From NCBI RefSeq assembly GCF_007679035.1, contig NZ_VEFR01000001.1, forward strand, positions 1,383,925 to 1,447,924: 64,000 bases of DNA, given 5' to 3'. Position 1 is the first letter of the stretch; each line of letters starts with the position of its first letter. The notes beneath the pieces were generated by a model that saw only the letters and a program-made list of their open reading frames with translations, had not been told where the DNA came from and ran no database searches. Source of the stretch: Agrococcus jejuensis (GTDB lineage: Bacteria; Actinomycetota; Actinomycetes; Actinomycetales; Microbacteriaceae). Shown piece after piece: positions 37,716 through 46,997 of the stretch. Both the position numbers and the translations under genes were made by a program.

Positions 37716-38564
37716 GTGGTGGCGTTCGCGAAGGGACAGGGCACGGGCAACGACTTCGTGCTGCTCGTCGACCCTGCCGGCGAGCTGTCGCCGACGCGCG
37801 AGCAGGTGGCTGCGCTGTGCGACCGCCGCTTCGGCATCGGCGGCGACGGTCTCATCGTCGCGACCCGCACCGAGGCCATGCCCGAGCACGAGCGCGCGCT
37901 CGGCGGCGGCGCCGAGTGGTTCATGGACTACCGCAACGCCGACGGCAGCATCGCCGAGATGTGCGGCAACGGCATCCGCGTCTTCGCCCGCCTGCTCGAG
38001 CAGGAGGGCCTCGCCGACGTGCGCGACCTCGTGGTCGGCACGCGCGCGGGCATCAAGCACGTGCGCGCGGTCGACGGCGGCTTCTCGGCCGACCTCGGCG
38101 CCGTGCGTCTCGAGGACGGCGAGCCGCTCGTGCGCGCCAGCGGCCTGCCCGTCGCGCGACCCGGTCAGCGCGTCGACGTCGGCAACCCGCACGTCGTGGT
38201 GGCGATCGCCGACGACGACGAGCTCGAGGCGCTCGACCTGCACACGGCACCCGAGCTCGATCCTGCGACGCCCGGCGGCGTCAACGTCGAGCTGGTCGTG
38301 CCGCAGGGCATCTCGGGCGGCGAGGGGCGCATCCGCATGCGCGTGCACGAGCGCGGCTCCGGCGAGACGCTCTCGTGCGGCACCGGCGCGGTCGCGGCGG
38401 CGTTCGCGACGCGGCACTGGGCGGGCGGCGCTCCCGACCGTTGGCGCGTCGAGGTGCCGGGCGGCGTCGTGCACGTCGACGTCGACCCCCGAGCCGATGG
38501 CGAGCACGCGTGGCTCACCGGCCCCGCCGAGATCGTCTACCGCGGCGAGACCGCGATCCTCTGA
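37716..38564 (+). CDS. dapF: Diaminopimelate epimerase
   Basis: DapF converts LL- to meso-diaminopimelate for lysine and peptidoglycan synthesis. The 282-residue protein keeps both active-site cysteines, in [12 protein letters not shown] (Cys83) and TLSCGTGA (Cys221). I chose the first of two adjacent GTG codons (37716) because TAGGCT (37703-37708) lies 7 nt upstream and KGQGTGNDF follows as in the family. The downstream gene is convergent, 12 bp away. Confidence 0.95.
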   Translation: MVAFAKGQGTGNDFVLLVDPAGELSPTREQVAALCDRRFGIGGDGLIVATRTEAMPEHERALGGGAEWFMDYRNADGSIAEMCGNGIRVFARLLEQEGLADVRDLVVGTRAGIKHVRAVDGGFSADLGAVRLEDGEPLVRASGLPVARPGQRVDVGNPHVVVAIADDDELEALDLHTAPELDPATPGGVNVELVVPQGISGGEGRIRMRVHERGSGETLSCGTGAVAAAFATRHWAGGAPDRWRVEVPGGVVHVDVDPRADGEHAWLTGPAEIVYRGETAIL

Positions 38565-38576
38565 CGCGTCGCGGCC

Positions 38577-39176
38577 TCAGTCCTCGACGCGCTCCACGCG
38601 CAGGATGCGGAAGGTCTTCTTCGACGTCCAGCGCTCGGCTGCGAGCCCGTCCTGCTCGTCGAGCCAGCGCAGCAGCGAGTCGGAGCCGAGGTGCTTCTGC
38701 ACGACGAGCCACGCGGCGGCACCGACCTCCAGCCGGGGCAGCCACTCGAGCAGCAGCGCGTGCAGCTGCTGCTTGCCGATGCGGATGGGCGGGTTCGACC
38801 AGATCCCCTGGAAGCGAACATCGGGCATCTCGTCGGGCAGCGCCGCCGTCACGTTTGCTACGCTGACACGCTCGGCGTTGCGCCGGACGAGGTCCACCGC
38901 CCTCGGATTCACATCCACCGCCCACACCCGCGCCTCCGGCGCGCGGAGCGCGAGCGACAGGGCGACCGGGCCCCAACCGGTGCCGAGGTCGAGCAGGTCG
39001 CCGGTCTGCGGCGGCTCCGGGGTCTCGTCGAGCAGCACGCTCGTGCCGACGTCGAGGCCGTCGCCCGAGAACACCCGGGGCGCCGTGAGCAGCGAGCGCT
39101 CGTGGCCGGCGAGCATCACGCGCACCTCGCGCGTGGGAGCGTCGCCGGATGCGGCGGAGAAGTAGTGGTCGGTCAC
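38577..39176 (-). CDS. RsmC-like class I SAM methyltransferase
   Basis: The 199-residue protein has the methyltransferase small domain with the SAM-binding LLDLGTGWGPVALSLA (about 82) and the catalytic NPP motif in GIWSNPPIRIGK, typical of N2-guanine rRNA methyltransferases such as RsmC. It lacks the N-terminal half of E. coli RsmC, as usual in actinobacteria. The ATG is only 26 bp from the divergent hflX start, so both promoters must lie inside neighbouring coding sequence or overlap tightly. Confidence 0.88.
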   Translation of the reverse strand: MTDHYFSAASGDAPTREVRVMLAGHERSLLTAPRVFSGDGLDVGTSVLLDETPEPPQTGDLLDLGTGWGPVALSLALRAPEARVWAVDVNPRAVDLVRRNAERVSVANVTAALPDEMPDVRFQGIWSNPPIRIGKQQLHALLLEWLPRLEVGAAAWLVVQKHLGSDSLLRWLDEQDGLAAERWTSKKTFRILRVERVED

Positions 39177-39202
39177 GCACCGACCGTAGTGGAGGGAACA
39201 GC

Positions 39203-40687
39203 ATGGCGGACGGCACCTCGCGCGTGGACCGCATCCTCGAGTGGGCGGATCCGGGCGACGAGCGGCTGCTCGACCGGTCGGCGCAGGCGCTGGGCGCCGA
39301 GGAGGCCGACGGCGGCTTCGACGGCGAGCAGCTCGACCGCGCCGATCGCGCCGCGCTGCGCCGCGTCGGCGGGCTGCGCACCGAGCTCGAGGACGTCACG
39401 GAGGTCGAGTACCGTCAGCTGCGCCTCGAGAACGTCGTGCTCGTGGGCGTGCACGCCGGCGGCGTCGTCGATGCCGAGAACTCGATGCGCGAGCTCGCGG
39501 CGCTCGCCGAGACCGCGGGTGCGCTCGTGCTCGACGGCGTGCTGCAGCGCCGCCCGACGCCCGATCCGGCCACCTACGTCGGCCGCGGCAAGGCGCAGGA
39601 GCTGGCGGAGCTCGTCAAGGAGACCGGCGCCGACACCGTGATCGCCGACACGGAGCTCGCGCCGAGCCAGCGGCGTGCGCTCGAGGACGTCGTGAAGGTG
39701 AAGGTCATCGACCGCACCGCCGTCATCCTCGACATCTTCAGCCAGCACGCCAAGAGCCGCGAGGGCAAGGCGCAGGTCGAGCTCGCGCAGCTCGAGTACC
39801 TGCTGCCGCGCCTGCGCGGCTGGGGCGAGTCGATGTCGCGTCAGGCCGGTGGCCAGGTCGGCGGCCAGGGCGCGGGCATGGGCTCGCGCGGACCGGGTGA
39901 GACGAAGATCGAGCTCGACCGTCGTCGCATCCGCAACCGCATGGCGCGGCTGCGCACGCAGATCAAGGGCTTCGCGCCCGCGCGCCAGGCGAAGCGGGCG
40001 AACCGCGACCGCTTCGAGGTGCCGTCGGTCGCGATCGCCGGCTACACGAACGCGGGCAAGTCGAGCCTGCTCAACCGCCTCACCAATGCGGGCGTGCTCG
40101 TCGAGAACGCCCTGTTCGCGACCCTCGATGCCACGGTGCGTCGCACCGAGACGCCCGACGGCCGCCTCTACACGCTCGCCGACACCGTCGGGTTCGTGCG
40201 GAACCTGCCGCACCAGCTCGTCGAGGCGTTCCGCTCGACGCTCGAGGAGGTCGCCGAGTCCGACGTCATCGTGCACGTCGTCGATGCGAGCCACCCCGAT
40301 CCGGCCGCGCAGCTCGCGACGGTGCGGGAGGTCATCGGCGAGACCGGAGCGCGCGACATCCCCGAGATCGTCGCGTTCAACAAGGCCGATCTCGTCTCCG
40401 ACGACGACCTGCTCGTGCTGCGGGGGCTCGTGCCGACCGCCGTGTTCGTCTCCGCGCGCACGGGCATGGGCGTCGACGAGCTGCGCGAGCGGATCGCCGA
40501 GCTGCTGCCGCGGCCCACGGTCGCGATGGCGCTGCTCGTGCCGTTCGACCGCGGCGACGTCGTCTCGCGGCTGCACGACCGGTTCACGGTCGAGCGCGAG
40601 ACCTACGAGGCGACCGGCACCCGCGTCGACGTGCTCGTGACCGAGGATGCCGTCGACGGGCTCGAGGAGTTCCGCGTCGTCGTGTGA
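39203..40687 (+). CDS. hflX: Ribosome-associated GTPase HflX
   Basis: HflX binds the 50S subunit and splits stalled or hibernating ribosomes. The 494-residue protein has the N-terminal HflX domain (YVGRGKAQELAELV, DTELAPSQRR), a Gly-rich linker with SRGPGETKIELDRR, and the G domain with G1 GYTNAGKSS (280-288), DTVGFVRNLP and NKAD. The ATG follows GGAGGG. It may be co-expressed with no neighbour; a strong terminator follows and the upstream gene is divergent. Confidence 0.96.
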   Translation: MADGTSRVDRILEWADPGDERLLDRSAQALGAEEADGGFDGEQLDRADRAALRRVGGLRTELEDVTEVEYRQLRLENVVLVGVHAGGVVDAENSMRELAALAETAGALVLDGVLQRRPTPDPATYVGRGKAQELAELVKETGADTVIADTELAPSQRRALEDVVKVKVIDRTAVILDIFSQHAKSREGKAQVELAQLEYLLPRLRGWGESMSRQAGGQVGGQGAGMGSRGPGETKIELDRRRIRNRMARLRTQIKGFAPARQAKRANRDRFEVPSVAIAGYTNAGKSSLLNRLTNAGVLVENALFATLDATVRRTETPDGRLYTLADTVGFVRNLPHQLVEAFRSTLEEVAESDVIVHVVDASHPDPAAQLATVREVIGETGARDIPEIVAFNKADLVSDDDLLVLRGLVPTAVFVSARTGMGVDELRERIAELLPRPTVAMALLVPFDRGDVVSRLHDRFTVERETYEATGTRVDVLVTEDAVDGLEEFRVVV

Positions 40688-40713
40688 CGCCCCGCGTCGC
40701 CATGCGACGCCCC

Positions 40714-40751
40714 GCGACGCCCGCCCCTTCTGCCGACGGGGCGGGCGTCGC
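40714..40751 (+). terminator. hflX terminator fused to the metF promoter
   Basis: A perfect 14-bp stem (GCGACGCCCGCCCC at 40714-40727 with 40738-40751) closes a 10-nt loop. The metF -10 hexamer TACGTT starts at the very next base (40752). Confidence 0.85.
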
Positions 40752-40765
40752 TACGTTCGCCTGCG

Positions 40766-41674
40766 ATGTCGCACTGTCTCCCGTTCTCCTTCGAGCTGTT
40801 CCCGCCGCGCGACGCGTCGGCGACGGACACGCTCGACGACTCGCTCGCGCGCCTCGTCGCCGCCGGCCCGTCGTTCGTCTCGGTGACGTACGGCGCGAGC
40901 GGCTCGACGCGCGACGGCTCCCTCGCCGTGCTGCGCCAGCTCCTCGCCGCCGACGCGAGGCCCATGGCGCACCTCACGTGCGTCGGGCTGACCGTGCGCG
41001 AGGCGAGCGTGCTCGTGCGCGACTTCCTCGACGCCGGCATCACGCGGTTCCTCGCGCTGCGCGGCGATCCTCCCGTCGACGGGGCACCGCTCGGCGACCT
41101 CGGCTCGGCGAGCGAGCTCGTGCAGCTCATCCACCGCGTCGAGGCGGAGCGCGCGCCGTATCGCGAGATCGGGCGAGCCGGTCGCAGCGTCGTGGGCGAC
41201 CGTCCCCGCACGGTCGAGGTCGCGGTCGCGGTTTTCCCCAACGGCCACCCGGGCTCGGGCGCCGGCTCGGCGAGGCACGACGTGGATGCGCTGCTCGCCA
41301 AGCAGGCGGCGGGCGCGACGATGGCGATCACGCAGCTGTTCTTCGACCCGTACGACTACGAGCGGTTCGTCGACCTCGCGCGCTCGCGCGGCGTCACGAT
41401 CCCGATCGTGCCGGGCATCATCATCCCCGACTCCGCGCGCCGCCTCGTGCGTGCGGCCGAGCTCGCGAACGAGCGGCCGCCTGCCGCGCTGCTCGCGACG
41501 CTCGACGGCGCCTCGCCCGCGGACGCCGAGCGCATCGGCATCGAGGCGACCGTCGCGCTCGTCGACGAGCTGCGGCACCTCGCGCCGAGCGTCCACCTGT
41601 ACACCTTCAACCGCCATCGCGCCGCGCTCGAGGTGCTGCGCGGCGTCGGCTCGATCGCTGGAGCATCCGCATGA
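40766..41674 (+). CDS. metF: Methylenetetrahydrofolate reductase
   Basis: MetF reduces methylene-tetrahydrofolate to methyl-tetrahydrofolate, the methyl donor for methionine synthesis. The 302-residue flavoprotein begins FSFELFPPRD and contains the folate/FAD-site segments VTYGASGSTR, LALRGDPP and ITQLFFD. TACGTT (40752-40757) lies 8 nt before the ATG. It overlaps metE (ATGA), so product and consumer are made together. I see no S-adenosylmethionine or cobalamin riboswitch before it. Confidence 0.95.
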   Translation: MSHCLPFSFELFPPRDASATDTLDDSLARLVAAGPSFVSVTYGASGSTRDGSLAVLRQLLAADARPMAHLTCVGLTVREASVLVRDFLDAGITRFLALRGDPPVDGAPLGDLGSASELVQLIHRVEAERAPYREIGRAGRSVVGDRPRTVEVAVAVFPNGHPGSGAGSARHDVDALLAKQAAGATMAITQLFFDPYDYERFVDLARSRGVTIPIVPGIIIPDSARRLVRAAELANERPPAALLATLDGASPADAERIGIEATVALVDELRHLAPSVHLYTFNRHRAALEVLRGVGSIAGASA

Positions 41675-43923
41675 CCCTTCCCGCAGCCACGATCCTCGGC
41701 TACCCCCGCATCGGTCGCGATCGCGACCTCAAGCGCATCCTCGAGCAGCACTGGCGCGGTGCGATCGACGATGCCGCGCTGCATGGGCGCGCGCACGAGA
41801 TCCGCGTCGCCGACGCGCGCCGCCTCGTCGACCTCGGCCTCGTGGGCGACGCCGCCGTGCCCGGCGAGTGGGCCCACTACGACCACGTGCTCGATGCCGC
41901 CATCACCGTCGGCGCCGTGCCGCCGCGTCTGCGCGACGTCGTGCCCGCCGGCCCCGTGTCGCTCGCCCACGAGTGGCTGCTCGCCCGCGGCGAGGGCGAC
42001 GTCGCCCCGCTCGAGATGACGAAGTGGCTCGACTCGAACTACCACTACCTCGTGCCCGAGCTGGATGCCGCGTCGACGTTCGCGCTGCAGGACCGTCGCA
42101 TCGTCGAGCGCTTCGCCGCCGTGCGCGACGCGGGCGTCGTCACGCGTCCGGCGATCGTCGGACCCGCGACGCTGCTGACGCTCGCGACCGGCGACGGCGT
42201 GCGCCCCATCGAGCTCGTCGACCGGCTCGTGCCCGCCTACCGCGCGCTCGCCGAGGCGCTCGCCGAGGCCGGCGCCCCCTGGCTGCAGATCGACGAGCCC
42301 GCGCTCGTCGGCGACTGGGGCCACGTCTCGCGCGCCGAGGTCGAGGCCGCGGTGCGGGCGGGGCTCGAGGCCGTGCGCGGCACCGGCGTGCGCATCCTCC
42401 TGGCGGTGCCGAACGGCGACGCCGCCGGCCGCGTCGAGTCGCTGGCGCCGCTCGCCGACGCCGTGGCGGTGGACCTCGTGCGCGGCACGCTGCCTGCGAT
42501 CGGCGGCACGATCGTCGCGGGCGTCGTCGGCGGGCGCAACGTGTGGCGCACCGACCTCGACGCCGCCCTCGAGACGCTGCGCGGCATCGACGCGGACGTC
42601 GTCGTGGGCACCTCGACGTCGCTGCTGCACGTGCCGCACGACGTCGACCGCGAGACGACGCTCTCCGACGAGCTGCGCTCGTGGCTCGCCTTCGCCGACC
42701 AGAAGGTCGCCGAGGTCGCGACCCTCGCCTCCGCGCTCGCCGGCGCAGACGAGTCGGCGGCGCTCGACCGGGCTCGGGATGCGCTCGCCGCCCGTCGCGT
42801 CGCCCCGGGCGTCGCCGACGGAGCGGTGCGTCGTCGCGTCGCCGCCGCATCGGCGGCCGACGCCGAGCGCGTCGCCTACGACGAGCGCGTCGCGGCGCAG
42901 TCCGACATCGTGCTGCCCGCGCTGCCGACGACGACGATCGGCTCCTTCCCGCAGACCGGCGACATCCGTCGTGCTCGCGCGGCCCATGCGCGCGGCGAGC
43001 TCGACGACGCCGGCTACCGCGCGGCGATGGAGGCGGAGATCCGCGACGTCGTCGCGCTGCAGGAGCGCCTCGGCCTCGACGTGCTCGTGCACGGCGAGCC
43101 CGAGCGCAACGACATGGTGCAGTACTTCGCCGAGTCGCTCGACGGCTTCGCCGCGACGGCGCACGGCTGGGTGCAGTCGTACGGGTCGCGGTGCACGCGG
43201 CCGTCGATCCTCTGGGGCGACGTCGCCCGCCCCGCGCCCATCACGGTGCCGTGGACCGCGTACGCGCAGTCGCTCACGTCGAAGCCCGTCAAGGGCATGC
43301 TCACGGGGCCCGTCACGATCCTCGCGTGGTCGTTCGTGCGCGACGACCAGCCGCTCGCCGACACCGCGGCGCAGGTGGCGTTCGCGCTGCGCGACGAGGT
43401 CGCCGACCTCGAGGCCGCGGGCACGCGCATCGTGCAGGTCGACGAGCCTGCGCTGCGCGAGCTGCTGCCGCTCGAGGAGCACCGCCGCGCCGACTACCTC
43501 GACTGGTCGGTGCGCGCCTTCCGCATCGCGACGGGCGGTGCGGCGCCGGGCACGCAGGTGCACACGCACCTGTGCTACTCGGAGTTCGGCTCGATCATCG
43601 ACGCGATCGACGGGCTCGACGCCGACGTCACGAGCATCGAGGCGGCGCGGAGCCGCATGGAGATCGTCGACGACATCGCCGGCCACGGCTACCCGCGCGG
43701 CATCGGCCCCGGCGTGTGGGACATCCACTCGCCGCGCGTGCCCGGAGCCGACGAGCTCGACGAGCTGCTCGCGACCGCGACGGCGGGCATCCCTGCCGGG
43801 CGTCTGTGGGTCAACCCCGACTGCGGGCTCAAGACGCGCGGCTACGCCGAGACGGAGGCGTCGCTCGAGCGGCTCGTCGCCGCCGCCGAGCGGGCGCGCG
43901 AGCGCATCGGCGCCATCGTCTGA
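41671..43923 (+). CDS. metE: Cobalamin-independent methionine synthase
   Basis: MetE transfers the methyl group of methyltetrahydropteroyl-triglutamate to homocysteine. The 750-residue protein has the usual two-barrel length; the zinc ligands are visible in HTHLCYSEF (His633, Cys635) and WVNPDCGLKTRG (Cys718), and the start ATILGYPRIGRDRDLK is canonical. It is coupled to metF by ATGA. A B12-independent enzyme here does not exclude a metH elsewhere. Confidence 0.96.
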   Translation: MTLPAATILGYPRIGRDRDLKRILEQHWRGAIDDAALHGRAHEIRVADARRLVDLGLVGDAAVPGEWAHYDHVLDAAITVGAVPPRLRDVVPAGPVSLAHEWLLARGEGDVAPLEMTKWLDSNYHYLVPELDAASTFALQDRRIVERFAAVRDAGVVTRPAIVGPATLLTLATGDGVRPIELVDRLVPAYRALAEALAEAGAPWLQIDEPALVGDWGHVSRAEVEAAVRAGLEAVRGTGVRILLAVPNGDAAGRVESLAPLADAVAVDLVRGTLPAIGGTIVAGVVGGRNVWRTDLDAALETLRGIDADVVVGTSTSLLHVPHDVDRETTLSDELRSWLAFADQKVAEVATLASALAGADESAALDRARDALAARRVAPGVADGAVRRRVAAASAADAERVAYDERVAAQSDIVLPALPTTTIGSFPQTGDIRRARAAHARGELDDAGYRAAMEAEIRDVVALQERLGLDVLVHGEPERNDMVQYFAESLDGFAATAHGWVQSYGSRCTRPSILWGDVARPAPITVPWTAYAQSLTSKPVKGMLTGPVTILAWSFVRDDQPLADTAAQVAFALRDEVADLEAAGTRIVQVDEPALRELLPLEEHRRADYLDWSVRAFRIATGGAAPGTQVHTHLCYSEFGSIIDAIDGLDADVTSIEAARSRMEIVDDIAGHGYPRGIGPGVWDIHSPRVPGADELDELLATATAGIPAGRLWVNPDCGLKTRGYAETEASLERLVAAAERARERIGAIV

Positions 43924-43944
43924 CGCGCTCGTCGCGAACGCGAA

Positions 43945-43975
43945 GGAGGCCGGCTGGGGATCCCAGCCGGCCTCC
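43945..43975. terminator. Terminator between metE and lexA
   Basis: A perfect 14-bp stem (GGAGGCCGGCTGGG at 43945-43958 with 43962-43975) with loop GAT serves the convergent metE and lexA genes. Confidence 0.88.
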
Positions 43976-43990
43976 CTCGCGTGCACGAGG

Positions 43991-44620
43991 TCAGACGGAG
44001 CGCAGCACCGCCACGACCCGGCCCAGCACGACGGCGTCGTCGCCGAGGATGGGCTCGAAGGCGGAGTTGCGGGGGAGCAGCCACGTGTGGCCGTCGCGCT
44101 GGCGGAAGACCTTGACGGTGGCCTCCTCGTCGAGCATCGCCGCGACGATGTCGCCGTTCTCGGCGGTCTGCTGCTGCTTGACGACGACCCAGTCGCCGTC
44201 GCAGATCGCGGCGTCGATCATCGACTCGCCGACGACCTTGAGCATGAAGAGGTCGTCGCCGCCACCGACGAGCGAGCGGGGGAGCGGGAAGACCTCCTCG
44301 ACCTGCTGCTCCGCCGTGATCGGCACGCCGGCCGCGATGCGACCGACGAGCGGCACGAACGCGGTCGCGTCGGCGCCGACGCCGTCGGCCGCGTCGTCGG
44401 ACTCGACGAGCACCTCGATGGCGCGGGGACGTGCGGGGTCGCGGCGGATGGCGCCCGCGAGCTCGAGCTGGCCGAGCTGGTGCGTGACGCTCGAGAGCGA
44501 CGAGAGGCCCACGGCGTCGCCGATCTCGCGGTAGCTCGGCGGGTAGCCGCGCTGCTTGACGGACTGCTGGATGCAGCGCAGGATCGCCTCCTGCTTCTCG
44601 GTGAGCTGCCGCTGTGCCAT
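43991..44620 (-). CDS. lexA: SOS repressor LexA
   Basis: LexA represses DNA-damage genes and cleaves itself when RecA is activated. The 209-residue protein has an N-terminal winged helix ([25 protein letters not shown]), the cleavage site Ala97-Gly98 in GRIAAGVPI, and the catalytic Ser133 ([10 protein letters not shown]) and Lys170 (EATVKVF). The ATG at 44620 follows GAGAGGA. A LexA-box-like site at 44700-44715 contains its probable -10, so it should be autoregulated. The gene is divergent from the LysM protein gene, a conserved actinobacterial arrangement. Confidence 0.97.
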   Translation of the reverse strand: MAQRQLTEKQEAILRCIQQSVKQRGYPPSYREIGDAVGLSSLSSVTHQLGQLELAGAIRRDPARPRAIEVLVESDDAADGVGADATAFVPLVGRIAAGVPITAEQQVEEVFPLPRSLVGGGDDLFMLKVVGESMIDAAICDGDWVVVKQQQTAENGDIVAAMLDEEATVKVFRQRDGHTWLLPRNSAFEPILGDDAVVLGRVVAVLRSV

Positions 44621-44699
44621 GGTCCGTCGTCCTCTCCGCGCGACCGTGTCGGTGGTCGCCGATTGACTCGTCCTCGTTCGAGAACAGCCTGTGCCTCGT

Positions 44700-44715
44700 T
44701 CGAAAGCGTATCCGA
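44700..44715 (-). promoter_or_regulatory. LexA-box-like operator and -10 element of lexA
   Basis: Read on the minus strand, TCGGAT-ACGC-TTTCGA matches the SOS box TCGAAC-N4-GTTCGA imperfectly (9-10 of 12 positions). A TACGCT hexamer (44710-44705) sits inside it and could be the lexA -10, giving a leader of about 80 nt. Further half sites (GTTCGA at 44685-44690 and 44739-44744) lie nearby. Confidence 0.6.
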
Positions 44716-44778
44716 AGGACTGTCCGAAGGGTACGGATGTTCGAGCGTGTCGCCCGGGAATCCGGCGGAATCCGAGTC

Positions 44779-44810
44779 TTGACGAACGGATGATCCGAAG
44801 GTACGTTCGA
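44779..44810 (+). promoter_or_regulatory. SOS-controlled promoter of the LysM gene
   Basis: TTGACG (44779-44784), a 17-bp spacer and TACGTT (44802-44807) form the clearest two-box promoter in the window. The LexA-box-like site CCGAAG-GTAC-GTTCGA (44795-44810, 10 of 12 positions) covers the -10 box, so LexA binding would block it. Confidence 0.75.
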
Positions 44811-44882
44811 ATCATGGAACGCGGGTGCAGCGCTCCCGGCCGAGCGCCGCACCCGCGATCCGATCCAGACGAGGAGCACACC

Positions 44883-45212
44883 ATGACCGCGATCGCCATC
44901 CAGGCCCCCCAGCTGCGCATCACCGCGCGTGGTCGCCGCGCGCTCGCCATCGTCGTCGCCGCACCCGTGCTGGCGCTCGCCGCCCTCGGCGCGCTGCAGT
45001 CCACGGTCGCCACGGCCGGCCAGGAGGCGTCGACGGTCGCGCACGAGACGATCGTCGTGCAGCCCGGCGAGACGCTGTGGTCGATCGCGTCGGCCGTCGC
45101 CCCCGACGTCGACCCGCGCGAGGTCATCGCCGACATCCAGCGCATCAACGCCATCGGCGGCGCGATCCAGCCCGGCCAGCAGCTCGCGATCCCCGCGGAG
45201 TACACGCGCTGA
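44883..45212 (+). CDS. LysM-domain membrane protein, probable SOS division inhibitor
   Basis: The 109-residue protein has a short cytoplasmic start, one membrane helix (about 19-38) and a LysM peptidoglycan-binding domain (about 56-106, [13 protein letters not shown]...[17 protein letters not shown]). Its place opposite lexA is that of M. tuberculosis ChiZ (Rv2719c) and C. glutamicum DivS, SOS-induced proteins that block division, so the same role is likely by position and domain. The ATG at 44883 follows GAGGAG; an in-frame ATG at 44814 is less likely because it lies within a few bases of the promoter. Confidence 0.85.
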   Translation: MTAIAIQAPQLRITARGRRALAIVVAAPVLALAALGALQSTVATAGQEASTVAHETIVVQPGETLWSIASAVAPDVDPREVIADIQRINAIGGAIQPGQQLAIPAEYTR

Positions 45213-45232
45213 TCCACGGCTCCACCGACCAC

Positions 45233-45265
45233 CGAGCGCCTCGCCCGTCACGGGCGAGGCGCTCG
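45233..45265 (+). terminator. Terminator after the LysM gene
   Basis: A perfect 15-bp stem (CGAGCGCCTCGCCCG at 45233-45247 with 45251-45265) with loop TCA. Confidence 0.88.
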
Positions 45266-45301
45266 TCGTCTGCGGCACGCGGCCGCGCCTAGGCTGGTCG
45301 G

Positions 45302-46390
45302 GTGGCTTCGCTCGACGACCTCCCGCTCCGCGACGACCTCGTCGGCCGCGTGCCCTACGGGGCGCCGCAGCTCGACGTGCCCGTGCGGCTCAACGTCAAC
45401 GAGAACGCGTTCCCCATCGCCGACGTCGTGATCGACGACGTCGTCGCGTCGGTGCGCGATGCGATCGCCGGCGTGCATCGCTACCCGGACCGCGAGTTCA
45501 CCGAGCTGCGGGAGGCGTTCGCCGACTACCTCGGCCACGGCCTGAGCGCCGCGTCCATCTGGGCGGCGAACGGCTCGAACGAGGTGCTGCAGCACGTGCT
45601 GCAGGCCTTCGGCGGCCCTGGCCGCTCGCTCCTGTCGTTCGCGCCGACCTACTCGATGTACCCGCTGCTCGCCCAGGGCGTGGGCGCGACGTACGTCGCC
45701 GAGCCGCGCGCCGACGACTTCACGCTCGACGCCGCGACCGTCGTCGCCGCGATCGAACGGCACGACCCCGACGTCGTCTTCCTCTGCGCACCCAACAACC
45801 CCACGGGCACCGCAGTGCCGCTCGACGTCATCGAGGCGGCATGCGAGGCGGCGCGCGGGATGGTGCTCGTCGACGAGGCCTACGCGGAGTTCGCGCACGA
45901 CCGCTCGCAGACCGCGCTCGCGCTGCTGCCTCGGTTCGAGCGCCTCATCGTGTCGCGCACGATGAGCAAGGCGTTCGCGTACGCGGGCGTGCGCGTCGGC
46001 TACCTCGCCGCCGACCCCGCCGTCGTCGACGCGCTGCGCCTCGTGCGCCTGCCGTACCACCTCTCCGCACTCACGCAGGCGGCGGCGCTCGCCGCGCTGC
46101 GCCACGCGTCGACGATGCTCGCGCGCGTCGACGAGCTGCGCGTGCAGCGCGACCGCATCGTCGCCGAGCTCGGCGCGATGGGCTTCGAGCCCTACGCGTC
46201 GGACGCGAACTTCGTGCTGTTCGCGGGGCTCGCCGATCCGCACGCCGCGTTCGAGGGGATGCTCGCCGACGGCGTGCTCGTCCGCGACGTCGGCATCCCG
46301 CACACGCTGCGCGTCACGGCGGGCACCCCCGCCGAGACCGCCGCCTTCCTCGCCTCCGTGGCGCGCTTCGCGCCCTCCGCACGACCGTAG
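45302..46390 (+). CDS. hisC: Histidinol-phosphate aminotransferase
   Basis: HisC makes histidinol phosphate from imidazole acetol phosphate and glutamate. The 362-residue PLP enzyme has [30 protein letters not shown] and the PLP lysine in [16 protein letters not shown] (Lys223). The GTG at 45302 is preceded by TAGGCT (45290-45295) with a 6-nt spacer. hisD, the usual first gene, is not seen upstream. Its TAG stop is part of the -10 hexamer of hisB. Confidence 0.95.
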   Translation: MASLDDLPLRDDLVGRVPYGAPQLDVPVRLNVNENAFPIADVVIDDVVASVRDAIAGVHRYPDREFTELREAFADYLGHGLSAASIWAANGSNEVLQHVLQAFGGPGRSLLSFAPTYSMYPLLAQGVGATYVAEPRADDFTLDAATVVAAIERHDPDVVFLCAPNNPTGTAVPLDVIEAACEAARGMVLVDEAYAEFAHDRSQTALALLPRFERLIVSRTMSKAFAYAGVRVGYLAADPAVVDALRLVRLPYHLSALTQAAALAALRHASTMLARVDELRVQRDRIVAELGAMGFEPYASDANFVLFAGLADPHAAFEGMLADGVLVRDVGIPHTLRVTAGTPAETAAFLASVARFAPSARP

Positions 46391-46400
46391 GATCGAGACC

Positions 46401-46997
46401 ATGCGCACTGCACGCATCGTTCGCACGACGAGCGAGTCCTCCATCGAGCTCGAGCTGAACCTCGACGGCACCGGCACGAGCGAGATCTCGACCACCGTGC
46501 CGTTCTACGACCACATGCTCACGGCGCTGTCGAAGCACTCGCTCATCGACCTGAAGGTCGTGGCGACGGGCGACACCGACATCGATGCCCACCACACGGT
46601 CGAGGACACCGCGATCGCCTTCGGGCTCGCGCTCGGCGAGGCGCTCGGCGACAAGTCCGGCATCCGCCGCTACGGCGACGCGACCGTGCCGCTCGACGAG
46701 GCGCTCGCGCGGGCGGTCGTCGACCTGTCGGGCCGCCCGTTCCTCGTGCACTCCGGCGAGCCCGCCGGGTTCGAGCTCCACCGCATCGGCGGGCACTTCA
46801 CGGGCTCGCTCGTGCGCCACGTGCTCGAGGCCATCGCCTTCAACGCCCGCATCACCTGCCACGTCGAGGTCCTCGGCGGCCGCGACCCGCACCACGTCGC
46901 CGAGGCCGAGTTCAAGGCGCTCGCCCGCGCGCTCCGCGTCGCGGTCGAGCCCGATCCGCGCGTCACGGGCATCCCCTCCACCAAGGGGGCGCTCTGA
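46401..46997 (+). CDS. hisB: Imidazoleglycerol-phosphate dehydratase
   Basis: HisB dehydrates imidazoleglycerol phosphate. The 198-residue monofunctional enzyme has the metal-binding repeats [16 protein letters not shown] and [21 protein letters not shown] in outline, and [13 protein letters not shown]. It lies 10 bp after hisC, yet TAGGAT (46388-46393), overlapping the hisC stop, sits 7 nt before the ATG, so it may also have its own promoter. Its stop overlaps the hisH start. Confidence 0.96.
   Translation: MRTARIVRTTSESSIELELNLDGTGTSEISTTVPFYDHMLTALSKHSLIDLKVVATGDTDIDAHHTVEDTAIAFGLALGEALGDKSGIRRYGDATVPLDEALARAVVDLSGRPFLVHSGEPAGFELHRIGGHFTGSLVRHVLEAIAFNARITCHVEVLGGRDPHHVAEAEFKALARALRVAVEPDPRVTGIPSTKGAL

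Noticed and set aside
40688..40765. A SAM, cobalamin or other riboswitch before metF-metE.
   Set aside because: The gap is 78 bp and is taken up by the hflX terminator and the metF -10 box, leaving no room.
44814..45212. LysM protein starting at the ATG 44814.
   Set aside because: This codon lies about 7 nt after the -10 box, which would be compatible with a leaderless start, but the added residues are Arg/Pro-rich and not membrane-compatible, and a clear GAGGAG site serves the ATG at 44883.
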